NCBI GenBank assembly: GCA_024276815.1
Contig: JAJRWM010000075.1
Location: forward strand, 1-14,282
Reading direction: 5' to 3'
DNA: 14,282 bases
From: a bacterium
GTDB taxonomy: Bacteria > JACRDZ01 > JAJRWM01
The position numbers and the translations under genes are program-made. The notes beneath the pieces were generated by a model. That model had not been told where the DNA came from. It worked only from the letters and a program-made list of their open reading frames with translations, and did not search any database. The stretch's first letter is position 1, and each line of letters opens with the position of its first letter. Positions 7,755 through 14,282 of this stretch are shown piece after piece.

Positions 7755-7761
7755 CTCTCCT
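7755..7761 (-). promoter_or_regulatory. Ribosome binding site of the small - strand ORF
   Basis: AGGAGAG on the - strand lies immediately upstream of the ATG at 7750, with the AGGAG core 6 bases away. This is among the better ribosome sites in the window and fixes the preferred start. Confidence 0.5.
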
Positions 7762-7802
7762 CGCCATTCATAATCCCAAAACCTCATCTCTGTTTTATGC
7801 AC

Positions 7803-7832
7803 AATATATGCCAAAGCGTGCGCGTTTATCAA
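7803..7832 (-). promoter_or_regulatory. Sigma-70-type promoter for the small - strand ORF
   Basis: On the - strand TTGATA (7832-7827, five of six consensus bases) is followed after 18 bases by TATATT (7808-7803, five of six). Transcription would start near 7796 and reach the ribosome site and ATG at 7750 after a leader of about 45 bases. The whole arrangement is oriented against the flanking operons. Confidence 0.5.
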
Positions 7833-7918
7833 TATATCATGGTAACTGCAAGCGATGATTGCCTTTATGTTTTTCAAGACATATCTTACACCAGTTAGCT
7901 TTAAGTAAAAAATTACCT

Positions 7919-7943
7919 AATAATGGAAAAAAAATCCATTATT
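7919..7943. terminator. A+T-rich hairpin with all-A loop
   Basis: A perfect 9-base-pair stem, AATAATGGA (7919-7927) with TCCATTATT (7935-7943), closes a loop of seven A residues. It is weak in GC pairs. On the - strand the loop becomes seven T residues. It sits between the small - strand gene's promoter and the next repeat; terminator or binding-site roles are both possible. Confidence 0.35.
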
Positions 7944-7980
7944 CATGATTATTATTTATTGATATTTAATAAACCTGACC

Positions 7981-8012
7981 CCGCCAGCAAGCTAGCGAGG
8001 TATTCTGGCGGC
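7981..8012. repeat. Short palindromic repeat, copy B
   Basis: CCGCCAG (7981-7987) pairs perfectly with CTGGCGG (8005-8011) around a loop containing GCTAGCGAGGTATT. The blocks CCGCCAGC, GCT, CGAGGTATT and GGC-GC also occur in order at 368-402 (copy A). Another CTGGCGG at 8032-8038 could pair with the same left arm, and TAATAA (8014-8019) with TTATTA (8039-8044) frames it. It looks like a dispersed intergenic repeat. Confidence 0.5.
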
Positions 8013-8103
8013 ATAATAAACCTTGCCCCCCCTGGCGGTTATTAGAGCGTATTTCGAGCTTACGCAGGAGGGCGAGTTGCAATTCTCTCTGACAAGACAA
8101 GAA

Positions 8104-8120
8104 AATTATTTGTGATAATT
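8104..8120. promoter_or_regulatory. A+T-rich dyad upstream of the chemoreceptor promoter
   Basis: AATTAT (8104-8109) and ATAATT (8115-8120) form a perfect dyad with a 5-base spacer, 24 bases upstream of the -35 box. An overlapping dyad, ATTTGT (8108-8113) with ACAAAT (8124-8129), also exists. It could be an operator, but such dyads arise easily in A+T-rich DNA. Confidence 0.25.
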
Positions 8121-8144
8121 ACTACAAATTACTCATATTTATGA

Positions 8145-8174
8145 TTGACATCTGAATCGCCCTGGTGATATTCA
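8145..8174 (+). promoter_or_regulatory. Sigma-70-type promoter for the CZB chemoreceptor operon
   Basis: A perfect TTGACA (8145-8150) is followed after 18 bases by TATTCA (8169-8174); GATATT at 16-base spacing is an alternative -10. The start point would be near 8182. A GGGAGG (8200-8205) then lies 11 bases before the ATG at 8217. The -35 is excellent and the -10 mediocre, so activation may be needed. Confidence 0.5.
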
Positions 8175-8216
8175 ATCTCTAAGACCATAAACAAGTGACG
8201 GGAGGAAAATTATTTC

Positions 8217-9947
8217 ATGTGGCTGGACAATTTAAAAATCAGGCTCAAACTCTATCTGGGCTTCGGCCTGGTGTTATTATTACTGGTAACGATTATGGCC
8301 ACTTCGTTTAACGTGATGGGGAAAATCAGCCGGCAAATGGAAAAATACATGAGATATGAAAATATGGAAAAATTTCTGTTGGCGAAAGAAATTGACCATC
8401 TCAACTGGACAGCCGCGCTCTCAGACATGTTCCTGACCGGGAAAATATTTGACAAACAACTAGATCCGACGAAATGCTCGTTTGGCAAATGGTATTACAA
8501 CTTCAAACCAACCGACCCGGAAATGCAACAGCCGTACAAAGCAATCGAGAAACCGCATATCAGGCTGCATGAATCAGCCAGGGAAATAACCAAAGTGTAT
8601 CAGGAGGGCAACAAGGAAGCGGCGATCAATCTTTTTAACACGAAAACGCTGGCCGCGCTTGGAGATGTCAGAGGCAACTTCGAAACGCTGAAGCAAGTTA
8701 TTCGAACCAAAGCGGAAGAAGGTCGGAAAGAGAGCCTGGCGACTAAAAAACGAGGCCACCTTATTATCTGGTCCATGGGGATACTGGCCCTACTAATTGG
8801 CGGCGGAGCCAGTGTCTTTCTTGGCGAGAAAACCGCCCGCCCACTATTAACTATGGTCGAAATGCTCAAAGATATCGCCCAGGGTGAAGGCGACTTGACT
8901 AAACGTCTCAAGGTTAAGTCCCGGGACGAAATTGGCGAACTGGCCAAGTGGTTTAATGTCTTCCTGGACAAGTTGTCAGGATTGATTCGGAAAATATCCG
9001 GAGCCGCGGAACAGGTCGCCGCCTCCAGCGAGGAAATGACGGCTTCCAGCGAAGAAGTTGGTAAAGCCATGCAAAATGTGGCTCTTTCAGTTGAAACAAT
9101 TTCCCGGGGCAGCAACGAACAAAACAGGGACTTGCAAAGCGTAAACAAACAGATGAGCGACCTAAACTCTTCCGCTGAAGAAATAGCCGCCTCTTCACAA
9201 GCTTCCGCCGACGCCGCCAACCAGGTTTCCGAAAACGCCAGAACCGGCGGTGAATCAGTGGTCGCCGCGGTAAATATGATGCAGGAAATTAAAGACACTT
9301 CGTCTACCGCGACCGAAGCTATCAACAAACTGAACGAAGAAGCCAAAAAAATCGGCAATATCGTTAATACCATAACGACTATCGCGGAACAGACCAATTT
9401 GCTGGCGCTTAACGCCGCGATTGAAGCAGCCCGGGCCGGCGAGCAGGGGCGCGGTTTCGCCGTGGTTGCCGACGAAGTCAGAAAATTAGCGGAAAATTCG
9501 GCGTCGGCCGCCGGTGAAATAACCTCTTTAATTAATGTCGTGCTCAACTCGGTCGATAATACAGTTAAAGCGATGAACCAGGGGAACGAGAAAGTTGAAT
9601 CAGGCGTTGAGGTCGTGAACAAAGCCGGCGACGCCCTTGAGCAGATCATTGAGCAGGTCGGCAATGTCACCCATCGCATGCAGGACATTTCAGCGGCGGC
9701 TGAGGAACAGGCCGCTTCGTTTACCGAGACCTTAAGATCAACAGCTAATATCTCCGAAATTGCCAAGGATACTTCGGGTAAAGCGGACGCCGCCGCGGCC
9801 AGCGTTCATACGACTACCCTCTCCTCACAGGAACTGGCTTCCTCCGCACAAAATTTGGCGGAATTGGCTCAGGAACTGCAACTGCTGGTAAATCAGTTCA
9901 AGGTTGATGATATCGGCGCTGAAAAGACCGGTATGCGAATAAGATAA
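8217..9947 (+). CDS. Methyl-accepting chemotaxis protein with extracytoplasmic CZB zinc-binding domain
   Basis: The 576-residue receptor has TM1 at about 12-34, an external domain at 35-180, TM2 at about 181-203, HAMP at 205-260 and a full signalling domain. The tip [20 protein letters not shown] (389-408) and following [15 protein letters not shown] are classic MCP, and AAAEEQAAS (493-501) is a typical methylation region. The external domain carries the CZB signature: HLNW (His61, Trp64), CSFGKWY (Cys87-Tyr93) and HIRLHES (His114, His118). These are the four zinc ligands expected of CZB, the domain of H. pylori TlpD and E. coli DgcZ, so zinc or an oxidant acting on the zinc-bound Cys is a plausible signal. 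Unlike TlpD, CZB lies between the two membrane helices. No tethering pentapeptide is seen. It is followed by cheW after 26 bases. Confidence 0.95.
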   Translation: MWLDNLKIRLKLYLGFGLVLLLLVTIMATSFNVMGKISRQMEKYMRYENMEKFLLAKEIDHLNWTAALSDMFLTGKIFDKQLDPTKCSFGKWYYNFKPTDPEMQQPYKAIEKPHIRLHESAREITKVYQEGNKEAAINLFNTKTLAALGDVRGNFETLKQVIRTKAEEGRKESLATKKRGHLIIWSMGILALLIGGGASVFLGEKTARPLLTMVEMLKDIAQGEGDLTKRLKVKSRDEIGELAKWFNVFLDKLSGLIRKISGAAEQVAASSEEMTASSEEVGKAMQNVALSVETISRGSNEQNRDLQSVNKQMSDLNSSAEEIAASSQASADAANQVSENARTGGESVVAAVNMMQEIKDTSSTATEAINKLNEEAKKIGNIVNTITTIAEQTNLLALNAAIEAARAGEQGRGFAVVADEVRKLAENSASAAGEITSLINVVLNSVDNTVKAMNQGNEKVESGVEVVNKAGDALEQIIEQVGNVTHRMQDISAAAEEQAASFTETLRSTANISEIAKDTSGKADAAAASVHTTTLSSQELASSAQNLAELAQELQLLVNQFKVDDIGAEKTGMRIR

Positions 9948-9973
9948 GCTAATTATGAAGAGGGAGAAGCCGA

Positions 9974-10492
9974 ATGGTAGAAAATATTGACACCCGGGAA
10001 CTGCAACTGGTTAGTTTTATTCTGGCCAATGAGGAATACGCGGTTGATATTATCCAGGTCAGGGAAATCATACGCATGGTTGAAATTACCTCTATCCCTA
10101 ACTCACCGTCATTTGTTGAAGGCGTGGTCAATATCAGGGGCAAGGTAATACCGATTATTGACATCAAAAAACGTTTTAATTTAACCAGCGAGATCAATGA
10201 GGACGATACCAGAATTGTCATTGTGGAAATAGCTGATATGACCATGGGGATAATCGTCGACGCGGTCAGCGAAGTCCTGCGGCTGCCGGCCAGCGCCGTC
10301 GAACCGGCTCCCTCAATGGTCTCCGCTATCGATGAAGAATATATCAAGGGCGTTGGCAAGTTGGAAGACCGCTTGCTGATCCTGCTCGATCTGGACCGTC
10401 TGCTGAAAAAAGATGAACTGCACATGATGCGGGACCAGGATACCGCCGCCAGCCAGAAAACGGACAAGAATGAAGAAAACGCCGCGAGCTGA
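9974..10492 (+). CDS. cheW: CheW, chemotaxis coupling protein
   Basis: CheW links MCP tips to CheA in the membrane-associated array. The 172-residue protein covers the normal CheW fold from LQLVSFILANEEYAVDIIQV through IPNSPSFVEGVVNIRGKVIPIID (about 41-63) and DRLLILLDLDRLL (131-143). A Lys/Asp/Glu-rich tail of about 25 residues is an extension with no recognised motif. AGGGAG at 9961-9966 is well placed before the ATG. It lies 26 bases behind the CZB receptor, so the two are probably made together and may work as a pair, while the operon to the left supplies CheA. Its 3' end overlaps the next gene by 23 bases. Confidence 0.96.
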   Translation: MVENIDTRELQLVSFILANEEYAVDIIQVREIIRMVEITSIPNSPSFVEGVVNIRGKVIPIIDIKKRFNLTSEINEDDTRIVIVEIADMTMGIIVDAVSEVLRLPASAVEPAPSMVSAIDEEYIKGVGKLEDRLLILLDLDRLLKKDELHMMRDQDTAASQKTDKNEENAAS

Positions 10493-11864
10493 CGCGCTAA
10501 AAACAACAACCGTATTCCTGATTCTACTCTGCCTCTGCCGGCCGGTTTTTAGCAAGACCTACGTGATCCAGGGCGAGCAGACTGTCTGGTTTGAGATAAC
10601 CAATCCGACAGGCGTAATGTTTATCCCGACCTATAAATCATATTCCTTCACCCAGGAAGTCGTTGAGAATACGCCTGCCCGTAAAGTCGTTAAAATTCAT
10701 TCCCTGGCCTCCCAGTTTAATTCCAGCGTGGAATTTCCCATTCCCGACGGCTGGCTGTTCGAAAACTCCACCCCCTACCTGGTGGCCGATAAAAATATCC
10801 AGATAAATGATCCCAAGATCAAAGAACTGGCTCAAAGCCTGACCAAAGATAAAAAGACGGAATACGAAGCCGTCATCGCCGTAGTCAATTGGGTCGGGGA
10901 TAATATTTCCTATGACAAGACCCTGAAACTACCGGAAGACGCTCTCTCCGTCCTGAAAAACCGGCAGGCCAAGTGTACCGGTTACTCCAATTTTACCCTG
11001 GCGCTCTTACGCGGCGTCGGTATCCCGGCCCGGGAATGGATCGGCTATCTGCCTCCCCAGAGCAAGTGGACAGCCAGCAAGGGCGAAGGAGTCCTGCACG
11101 CCTGGGTGGAAGTGTTCTATCCCGACGCCGGCTGGGTGCTTTACGACCCCCAGATAACTCACCATTTCCTTGATCCCTACCATATCCTTCTGCAAATCAG
11201 CGGCGAAGGCATGAACGCCATCAAGGCTCAATGGGATTCCGGGGAAATTGAAACAATTTTTGATACCAAGTATAAGATACTGAAAAATGACGACCAGACA
11301 AAAATCGTCGACGCTTTGCCTGAGCCGGAAAGAGATGTCTATGCCCGTCAGGTCTGGGAGCAAAAATTCAGCGTTCTGCTTGGCGTGGTCAAAAATGAAC
11401 AAGGGGAAATAATTAACAAGGGAGCCGCCTACCGCTGGATCGGCAAGGAAGCTAAAGGCCACCAGTTAACGAAAAAAGGCGACTTCGCCCTTTACGGACT
11501 GGAGCCGGGGACAATAAAATATAGCGTGTCAGCGCCCGGCTACAAAGAAAAATTCCAGGAACTGACCATTAGCAAAAAAGATGTTTACCAGGTGACAGTC
11601 GTGTTGGAGAAAGGCAGCGGCCTGCGAGGGGTTGTCAAGCACCGGAACGGCTCTCCGCTCTCTGCCGGCGACGTTGTCATCTATGACAAGAAAACCGAAC
11701 TAGGCACCCCCTACCGGATTAATAAAGATGGCAGCTATACCGCTGACAGCGTCAATCCGGGCGTTTACATCATCACCGTCGAAAACCTCAAACTGGAAGA
11801 ACTCACCCGCACCGAATTCACCGTCAAAGACGGCCAGAACACCCTGAACCTTATAGTCGAATAA
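10470..11864 (+). CDS. Exported transglutaminase-like protein with two C-terminal CarboxypepD_reg-like domains
   Basis: The 464-residue protein starts with a signal peptide (basic MKKTPR, hydrophobic 12-22, possible cleavage after VFS at 28). The transglutaminase-like core (about 115-240) holds the triad Cys169 (AKCTGYS), His210 (LHAWVEV) and Asp226 (LYDPQ). This fold covers proteases, peptide N-glycanases and cross-linkers, so the exact reaction is unknown. Residues 300-382 and 384-464 form two beta-sandwich repeats of the CarboxypepD_reg/Cna_B-like kind (GVVKNEQGEIINKG, GLEPGTIKYSV; GVVKHRNGSPLSAG, SVNPGVYIITV). It overlaps the end of cheW by 23 bases and has only a poor ribosome site, so translation is probably coupled to cheW. 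Location should be periplasm or cell surface. Its work beside a receptor is not evident. Confidence 0.85.
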   Translation: MKKTPRADALKTTTVFLILLCLCRPVFSKTYVIQGEQTVWFEITNPTGVMFIPTYKSYSFTQEVVENTPARKVVKIHSLASQFNSSVEFPIPDGWLFENSTPYLVADKNIQINDPKIKELAQSLTKDKKTEYEAVIAVVNWVGDNISYDKTLKLPEDALSVLKNRQAKCTGYSNFTLALLRGVGIPAREWIGYLPPQSKWTASKGEGVLHAWVEVFYPDAGWVLYDPQITHHFLDPYHILLQISGEGMNAIKAQWDSGEIETIFDTKYKILKNDDQTKIVDALPEPERDVYARQVWEQKFSVLLGVVKNEQGEIINKGAAYRWIGKEAKGHQLTKKGDFALYGLEPGTIKYSVSAPGYKEKFQELTISKKDVYQVTVVLEKGSGLRGVVKHRNGSPLSAGDVVIYDKKTELGTPYRINKDGSYTADSVNPGVYIITVENLKLEELTRTEFTVKDGQNTLNLIVE

Positions 11865-11922
11865 TTTTAAGGGCCTGTTCCCTGAGTTCCTCCCCTAAAG
11901 CAAAGAAAGGGCAATCAAGTAT

Positions 11923-11947
11923 AAAGTTCTTAGGGGAGAACTTTTTT
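11923..11947 (+). terminator. Intrinsic terminator 1 after the transglutaminase gene
   Basis: AAAGTTCT (11923-11930) pairs with AGAACTTT (11937-11944) around a 6-base loop TAGGGG, followed by three more T residues. It lies 59 bases after the stop. The loop and flank TTAGGGGAG (11930-11938) could instead pair with CTCCCCTAA at 11890-11898, which would disrupt this stem. Confidence 0.7.
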
Positions 11948-11974
11948 CAAACTTACAGTTTGAGGCTTTTTTTT
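11947..11974 (+). terminator. Intrinsic terminator 2, in tandem with the first
   Basis: TCAAACT (11947-11953) pairs with AGTTTGA (11957-11963) around a 3-base loop, followed by GGC and eight T residues (11967-11974). Directly adjacent to terminator 1, it gives strong separation from the next gene. Confidence 0.7.
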
Positions 11975-12156
11975 AAACTCGCTCAAGAAAAACAGTTCTC
12001 TGGCTAAGCGATATAAACAGGCTCACCAACTCGCGCTCCCCCTCGGCACCCCCCAAGCTTTAAATAGCCTTCGGCCAATAAAGAAACACTATCCCAATTC
12101 ATATTTCAAGAATCCTTTCAGAGAAACGAATCGCCTTGCTTCAAGCGAGGAACTCC

Positions 12157-12184
12157 TTGACATCGTAAAGGAAAATGTTAGAAT
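12157..12184 (+). promoter_or_regulatory. Sigma-70-type promoter for the propeller gene
   Basis: A perfect TTGACA (12157-12162) is followed after 16 bases by TAGAAT (12179-12184, five of six). Transcription would begin near 12191. This lies after the first possible ATG (12175) and so favours the downstream start at 12217. Confidence 0.6.
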
Positions 12185-12216
12185 TATGGCAATCTATTTC
12201 GAATTACCGGGACTTC

Positions 12217-14067
12217 ATGAAAAAAAAAGGTATTATTCTCTTCTTTGCTTTACTAATCAGCGTTAACGCGCCTCTAAACGCCGTTAATGACTTTCCCAAT
12301 AATTACACCCGCCAAAGAGTTGTTATTTTTCCCATTTACGAAAAACCCAAATTGACCAATAAATTCGCCGAGGAGTTCAAACGTTTCCTGGAAATAGAGG
12401 TTATTGACCTCAAGGAAGTAAATTACGCCATTCAGAAGAGCGGCTTTAAGTCATACGAACTATTGAACGTGAAAAACGCGACCAAAATTGGCAAACAGCT
12501 TAACGCTGACCTGGTCATATTTACCGACTGTGAAATTAACCCGCTGTTAACCAGTATTTTCACGGGCCTGGTCGGAGTCAAAGATGAAAACCTGATCAAA
12601 ACGGAAATCGTTACCGGTAAAGCCGATGAGGCGGAGGATTTAATTACCCGCATGGTCTTCAGAATTATGAATAAAAGATATTACCTCTCACCCCTTAAAG
12701 GATACCCCAAAATTCACGCCAAAGACCCCGGTTACCAAGAAAAAACCGGGTCGAAGCCAAGCAACAGCTCCTGGATTTATGACTCTATACCGTTCGATGA
12801 GTTGACCTTCGTCGACGCCAAACAATTCCCTATTGACCTGAGCCTGTTCTTCTGGCTATCCGACAACGAGTCTCTGCTGGGCTTGCTGAAGACCAAGAGT
12901 TTGCAGACAATCGTTGTCTTTAATACTGAAAGTGGAAGTTACAAAATACTGAATAAAAACAAACTGGATAAACCTATAATCGCGCTGTCCCTGGCTCCTG
13001 ATAACCGCCGAATCGCCTTTTCCACCGAGGAGAACATCTTTTTGGTGGATACTGAGGAAGGAAGCAATATAACCAAACTAACCAAGGGCGCCTTTCCCTC
13101 CTGGTCCTCAAACAGCGGGAAATTGACTTACCAGGCCTCCGCGAGAGAATCCGAGATCTGGGTATATGACATTAAAAACAAACGGAAAAGAAAAGTTGTC
13201 GGAGGTTCGAAACCCTGCTGGCTGGAAAACGGCACGGAAATCATTGCCAAGTACAGCCTGAAAAAACCTTCTGTTACCATAATTAACGAATTACAGGTCA
13301 CGAGAAGCGTTAAGGGAAGACAGGCGATCCCTTTGGTTAACTTGCTGGGACGCAGTAATTTCGGAGGCGAGAAAATCCCCTTTTCACCTAACGGCAGACT
13401 ATATCTTAGCAGAAAAAACGGCAAGCTTGTCATCAACGACCTCTGGCATAAAAAATTTGAGCAGTTCCTGGTCCTGGGAAATAGCATCAGTTTGGAAAAA
13501 GGCAGTATCGCCTGGTCGCGAGATGGCTCTAAAGTAGCCTTCAGGGAGTTCGTAGATGGTAATTATTACTTGTCACTAGGAATAGTTGGCGAAAAACCAA
13601 AAACCTACCTGAAAGTAAATCTGGGCTTTAAAGACGGCATTAGCGAAAATGACGTCCTGTCGCTGATTCGTATCGAAGCGGAAAATTCACCGATAACCGA
13701 CCTGGTCAGCAAATTTACGGAAAAATCAATCGGCAGGGTAAAAGTATTCAAGGTCTATCCCAACTCAAGCACCATGATTTTCCCCTCAGGGGAAGTCAAT
13801 GTGGAACCTAAGGATAAGATTAAAGCGTTTAATCCATCAGGACAATTGCTGGAAGGAACCATTCTCTCGATGGAATCAGGAATAGAAAATTATTCCAAAA
13901 GCACGGAGAAAGAAGCGGGCAAGTTTTTTAACCAGGCCCTGATACTGATAGAAAAAGGCGACTGGCAGGAAGCTCAACCGCTCCTGGAGATTATTCTGAA
14001 ATTTTATCCCGATTTCTCCAACATAACTAAAGCCGAAGAGCTTTACCAGGCGTTACAAAGTCCTTAA
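12217..14067 (+). CDS. Exported TolB-like beta-propeller protein with C-terminal helical repeat
   Basis: From ATG 12217 the product has 616 residues. It begins with a clear signal peptide (MKKKG, hydrophobic 5-16, probable cleavage after LNA at 22). Residues 30-155 form an alpha/beta domain like the TolB N-terminal part (RVVIFPIYEKP, LNADLVIFTDCEI). About 210-460 shows PD40/WD40-like propeller blades (LAPDNRRIAFST, WSSNSGKLTYQAS, EIWVYDIKN, AWSRDGSKVAFREF). The last 50 residues (KFFNQALILIEKGDWQEAQ) resemble a TPR hairpin. A longer reading from ATG 12175 adds 14 residues ahead of the signal peptide but would start inside the promoter. Function is unknown: TolB proper supports the outer membrane, yet this is larger and has no visible tol or pal partners. 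It is monocistronic and ends opposite glmM. Confidence 0.8.
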   Translation: MKKKGIILFFALLISVNAPLNAVNDFPNNYTRQRVVIFPIYEKPKLTNKFAEEFKRFLEIEVIDLKEVNYAIQKSGFKSYELLNVKNATKIGKQLNADLVIFTDCEINPLLTSIFTGLVGVKDENLIKTEIVTGKADEAEDLITRMVFRIMNKRYYLSPLKGYPKIHAKDPGYQEKTGSKPSNSSWIYDSIPFDELTFVDAKQFPIDLSLFFWLSDNESLLGLLKTKSLQTIVVFNTESGSYKILNKNKLDKPIIALSLAPDNRRIAFSTEENIFLVDTEEGSNITKLTKGAFPSWSSNSGKLTYQASARESEIWVYDIKNKRKRKVVGGSKPCWLENGTEIIAKYSLKKPSVTIINELQVTRSVKGRQAIPLVNLLGRSNFGGEKIPFSPNGRLYLSRKNGKLVINDLWHKKFEQFLVLGNSISLEKGSIAWSRDGSKVAFREFVDGNYYLSLGIVGEKPKTYLKVNLGFKDGISENDVLSLIRIEAENSPITDLVSKFTEKSIGRVKVFKVYPNSSTMIFPSGEVNVEPKDKIKAFNPSGQLLEGTILSMESGIENYSKSTEKEAGKFFNQALILIEKGDWQEAQPLLEIILKFYPDFSNITKAEELYQALQSP

Positions 14068-14080
14068 AAAACAGTAAAGA

Positions 14081-14102
14081 ACCCCGCGCTCCCGTACGGG
14101 GT
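14081..14102 (-). terminator. Intrinsic terminator for glmM between convergent genes
   Basis: ACCCCG (14081-14086) pairs with CGGGGT (14097-14102). On the - strand the stem is followed by TCTTTACTGTTTTTT, a good T-rich tail, 23 bases beyond the glmM stop. An alternative inner palindrome CCCGTACGGG is at 14091-14100. On the + strand it follows the propeller gene by 13 bases but has no T-run, so it works best for the - strand gene. Confidence 0.6.
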
Positions 14103-14125
14103 ATCCAGGGCACATTTTTCATGAA

Positions 14126-14282
14126 TTATTCCGAAATTTCCTGAATCGCGGTTTTGATAATATTTTCCGCTATCTTGGTGATCCTGTTTTGCTCCTCGCC
14201 TTCGATCATAACTCTAAGCAAATTCTGGGTTCCAGAATAACGCACGACAACGCGACCGTTACCGCCCAGAGAATTTTCCGCC
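14126..14282 (-). CDS. glmM: GlmM, phosphoglucosamine mutase, C-terminal end (partial)
   Basis: The - strand frame from the right edge (first full codon at 14281) to TAA at 14128-14126 gives 51 residues. They contain GGNGRVVVRYSGTQNLLRVM and IEGEEQNRITKIAENI, the phosphate-binding final domain of the alpha-D-phosphohexomutase superfamily. The RYSGTQNLLRVMIEG form is that of GlmM, which converts glucosamine-6-phosphate to glucosamine-1-phosphate for cell-wall UDP-GlcNAc; Gln replaces the more usual Glu in SGTE. The active-site serine region is outside the window. A related phosphomannomutase cannot be fully ruled out from this fragment. Confidence 0.82.
   Translation of the reverse strand, partial: AENSLGGNGRVVVRYSGTQNLLRVMIEGEEQNRITKIAENIIKTAIQEISE

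Larger units (their letters stand above)
7572..8216. other. 645-base intergenic region between the STAS pair and the CZB chemoreceptor
   Basis: No + strand gene is convincing here. It holds, left to right: a hairpin (7573-7599), the putative small - strand gene and its promoter (7628-7832), an A+T-rich stretch with a hairpin (7919-7943), palindromic repeat copy B (7981-8012) with a second CTGGCGG at 8032-8038, an A+T dyad (8104-8120) and the promoter of the next gene (8145-8174). Base composition shifts to A+T-rich from about 7900 to 7980 and again from 8095 to 8145. Confidence 0.7.
11865..12216. other. Intergenic region of about 350 bases between the transglutaminase and propeller genes
   Basis: It contains the tandem terminators (11923-11974) and, at its right end, the promoter of the next gene (12157-12184). 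Between them, about 11975-12130 shows no gene or RNA that I can recognise. CTTGCTTCAAGCGAGG (about 12135-12150) is a small imperfect palindrome recalling the CTTGCTTTGACGAGG of repeat copy A, possibly a decayed third copy. Confidence 0.5.

Noticed and set aside
7695-7877. - strand frame of 60 codons overlapping the small peptide gene
   Set aside because: Its ATG lies upstream of the good - strand promoter and has no ribosome site; the promoter and AGGAG fit the 40-residue frame instead.
7647-7898. + strand frame of 83 codons starting at TTG in the 645-base gap
   Set aside because: It has no ribosome site and a composition unlike the neighbours, and it is antisense to the better supported small - strand gene and its promoter.
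8600-9766. Long - strand frame of 388 codons inside the CZB chemoreceptor
   Set aside because: It is an Ala/Ser-rich mirror of the MCP coding strand with no family motif; the + strand MCP is certain.
1-14282. CRISPR array, tRNA, rRNA, integrase or insertion sequence
   Set aside because: No regularly spaced repeats, no cloverleaf or rRNA core sequences and no transposase or integrase motifs were seen.

Overview
The window is a chemotaxis and signal-transduction locus from a bacterium with moderate GC content and short intergenic gaps. Signal peptides, a membrane chemoreceptor and a TolB-like periplasmic protein point to a cell with an outer membrane. The sequence does not name the organism. 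The combination of CheD with CheB and CheR, an HsbR-like regulator and a GlmM of the SGTQN type would fit a deep-branching or uncultured Gram-negative-type lineage, but that is inference.

Layout on the + strand: the 3' end of a methyl-accepting chemotaxis protein (1-301) and a strong hairpin; then cheR, cheA, cheD and cheB (556-5162), with cheA/cheD and cheD/cheB joined by 4-base ATGA overlaps. cheB carries a frameshift in its interdomain linker. A gap holding a REP-like palindrome (about 5204-5256) follows. Next come a three-domain regulator (receiver, PP2C/SpoIIE phosphatase, RsbW-like kinase; 5312-6871) and two STAS-domain anti-sigma-factor-antagonist-type proteins (6871-7215, 7215-7571), which overlap like an operon. 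A 645-base gap (7572-8216) holds a putative 40-residue peptide gene on the - strand with its own promoter and ribosome binding site, several hairpins, a palindromic repeat and the promoter of the next gene. Then follow an MCP with an extracytoplasmic zinc-binding CZB domain (8217-9947), cheW (9974-10492) and an exported transglutaminase-like protein (10470-11864) ending at tandem terminators. An exported TolB-like beta-propeller protein (start best placed at 12217) has its own promoter. The right edge holds the 3' end of glmM on the - strand, facing the propeller gene across a terminator.

How the parts may work together: MCPs with CheW control CheA. CheR, CheB and CheD adapt the receptors by methylation, demethylation and deamidation. 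The HsbR-like regulator has a receiver that a histidine kinase (possibly this CheA) could phosphorylate. It would then dephosphorylate or phosphorylate the two STAS proteins, coupling the chemosensory array to a partner switch. No stand-alone CheY is in the window, so the output may be this switch, or a CheY may be encoded elsewhere.

The best candidates for something undescribed are the small - strand peptide gene at 7628-7750 and the grouping of the CZB chemoreceptor, CheW and exported transglutaminase.
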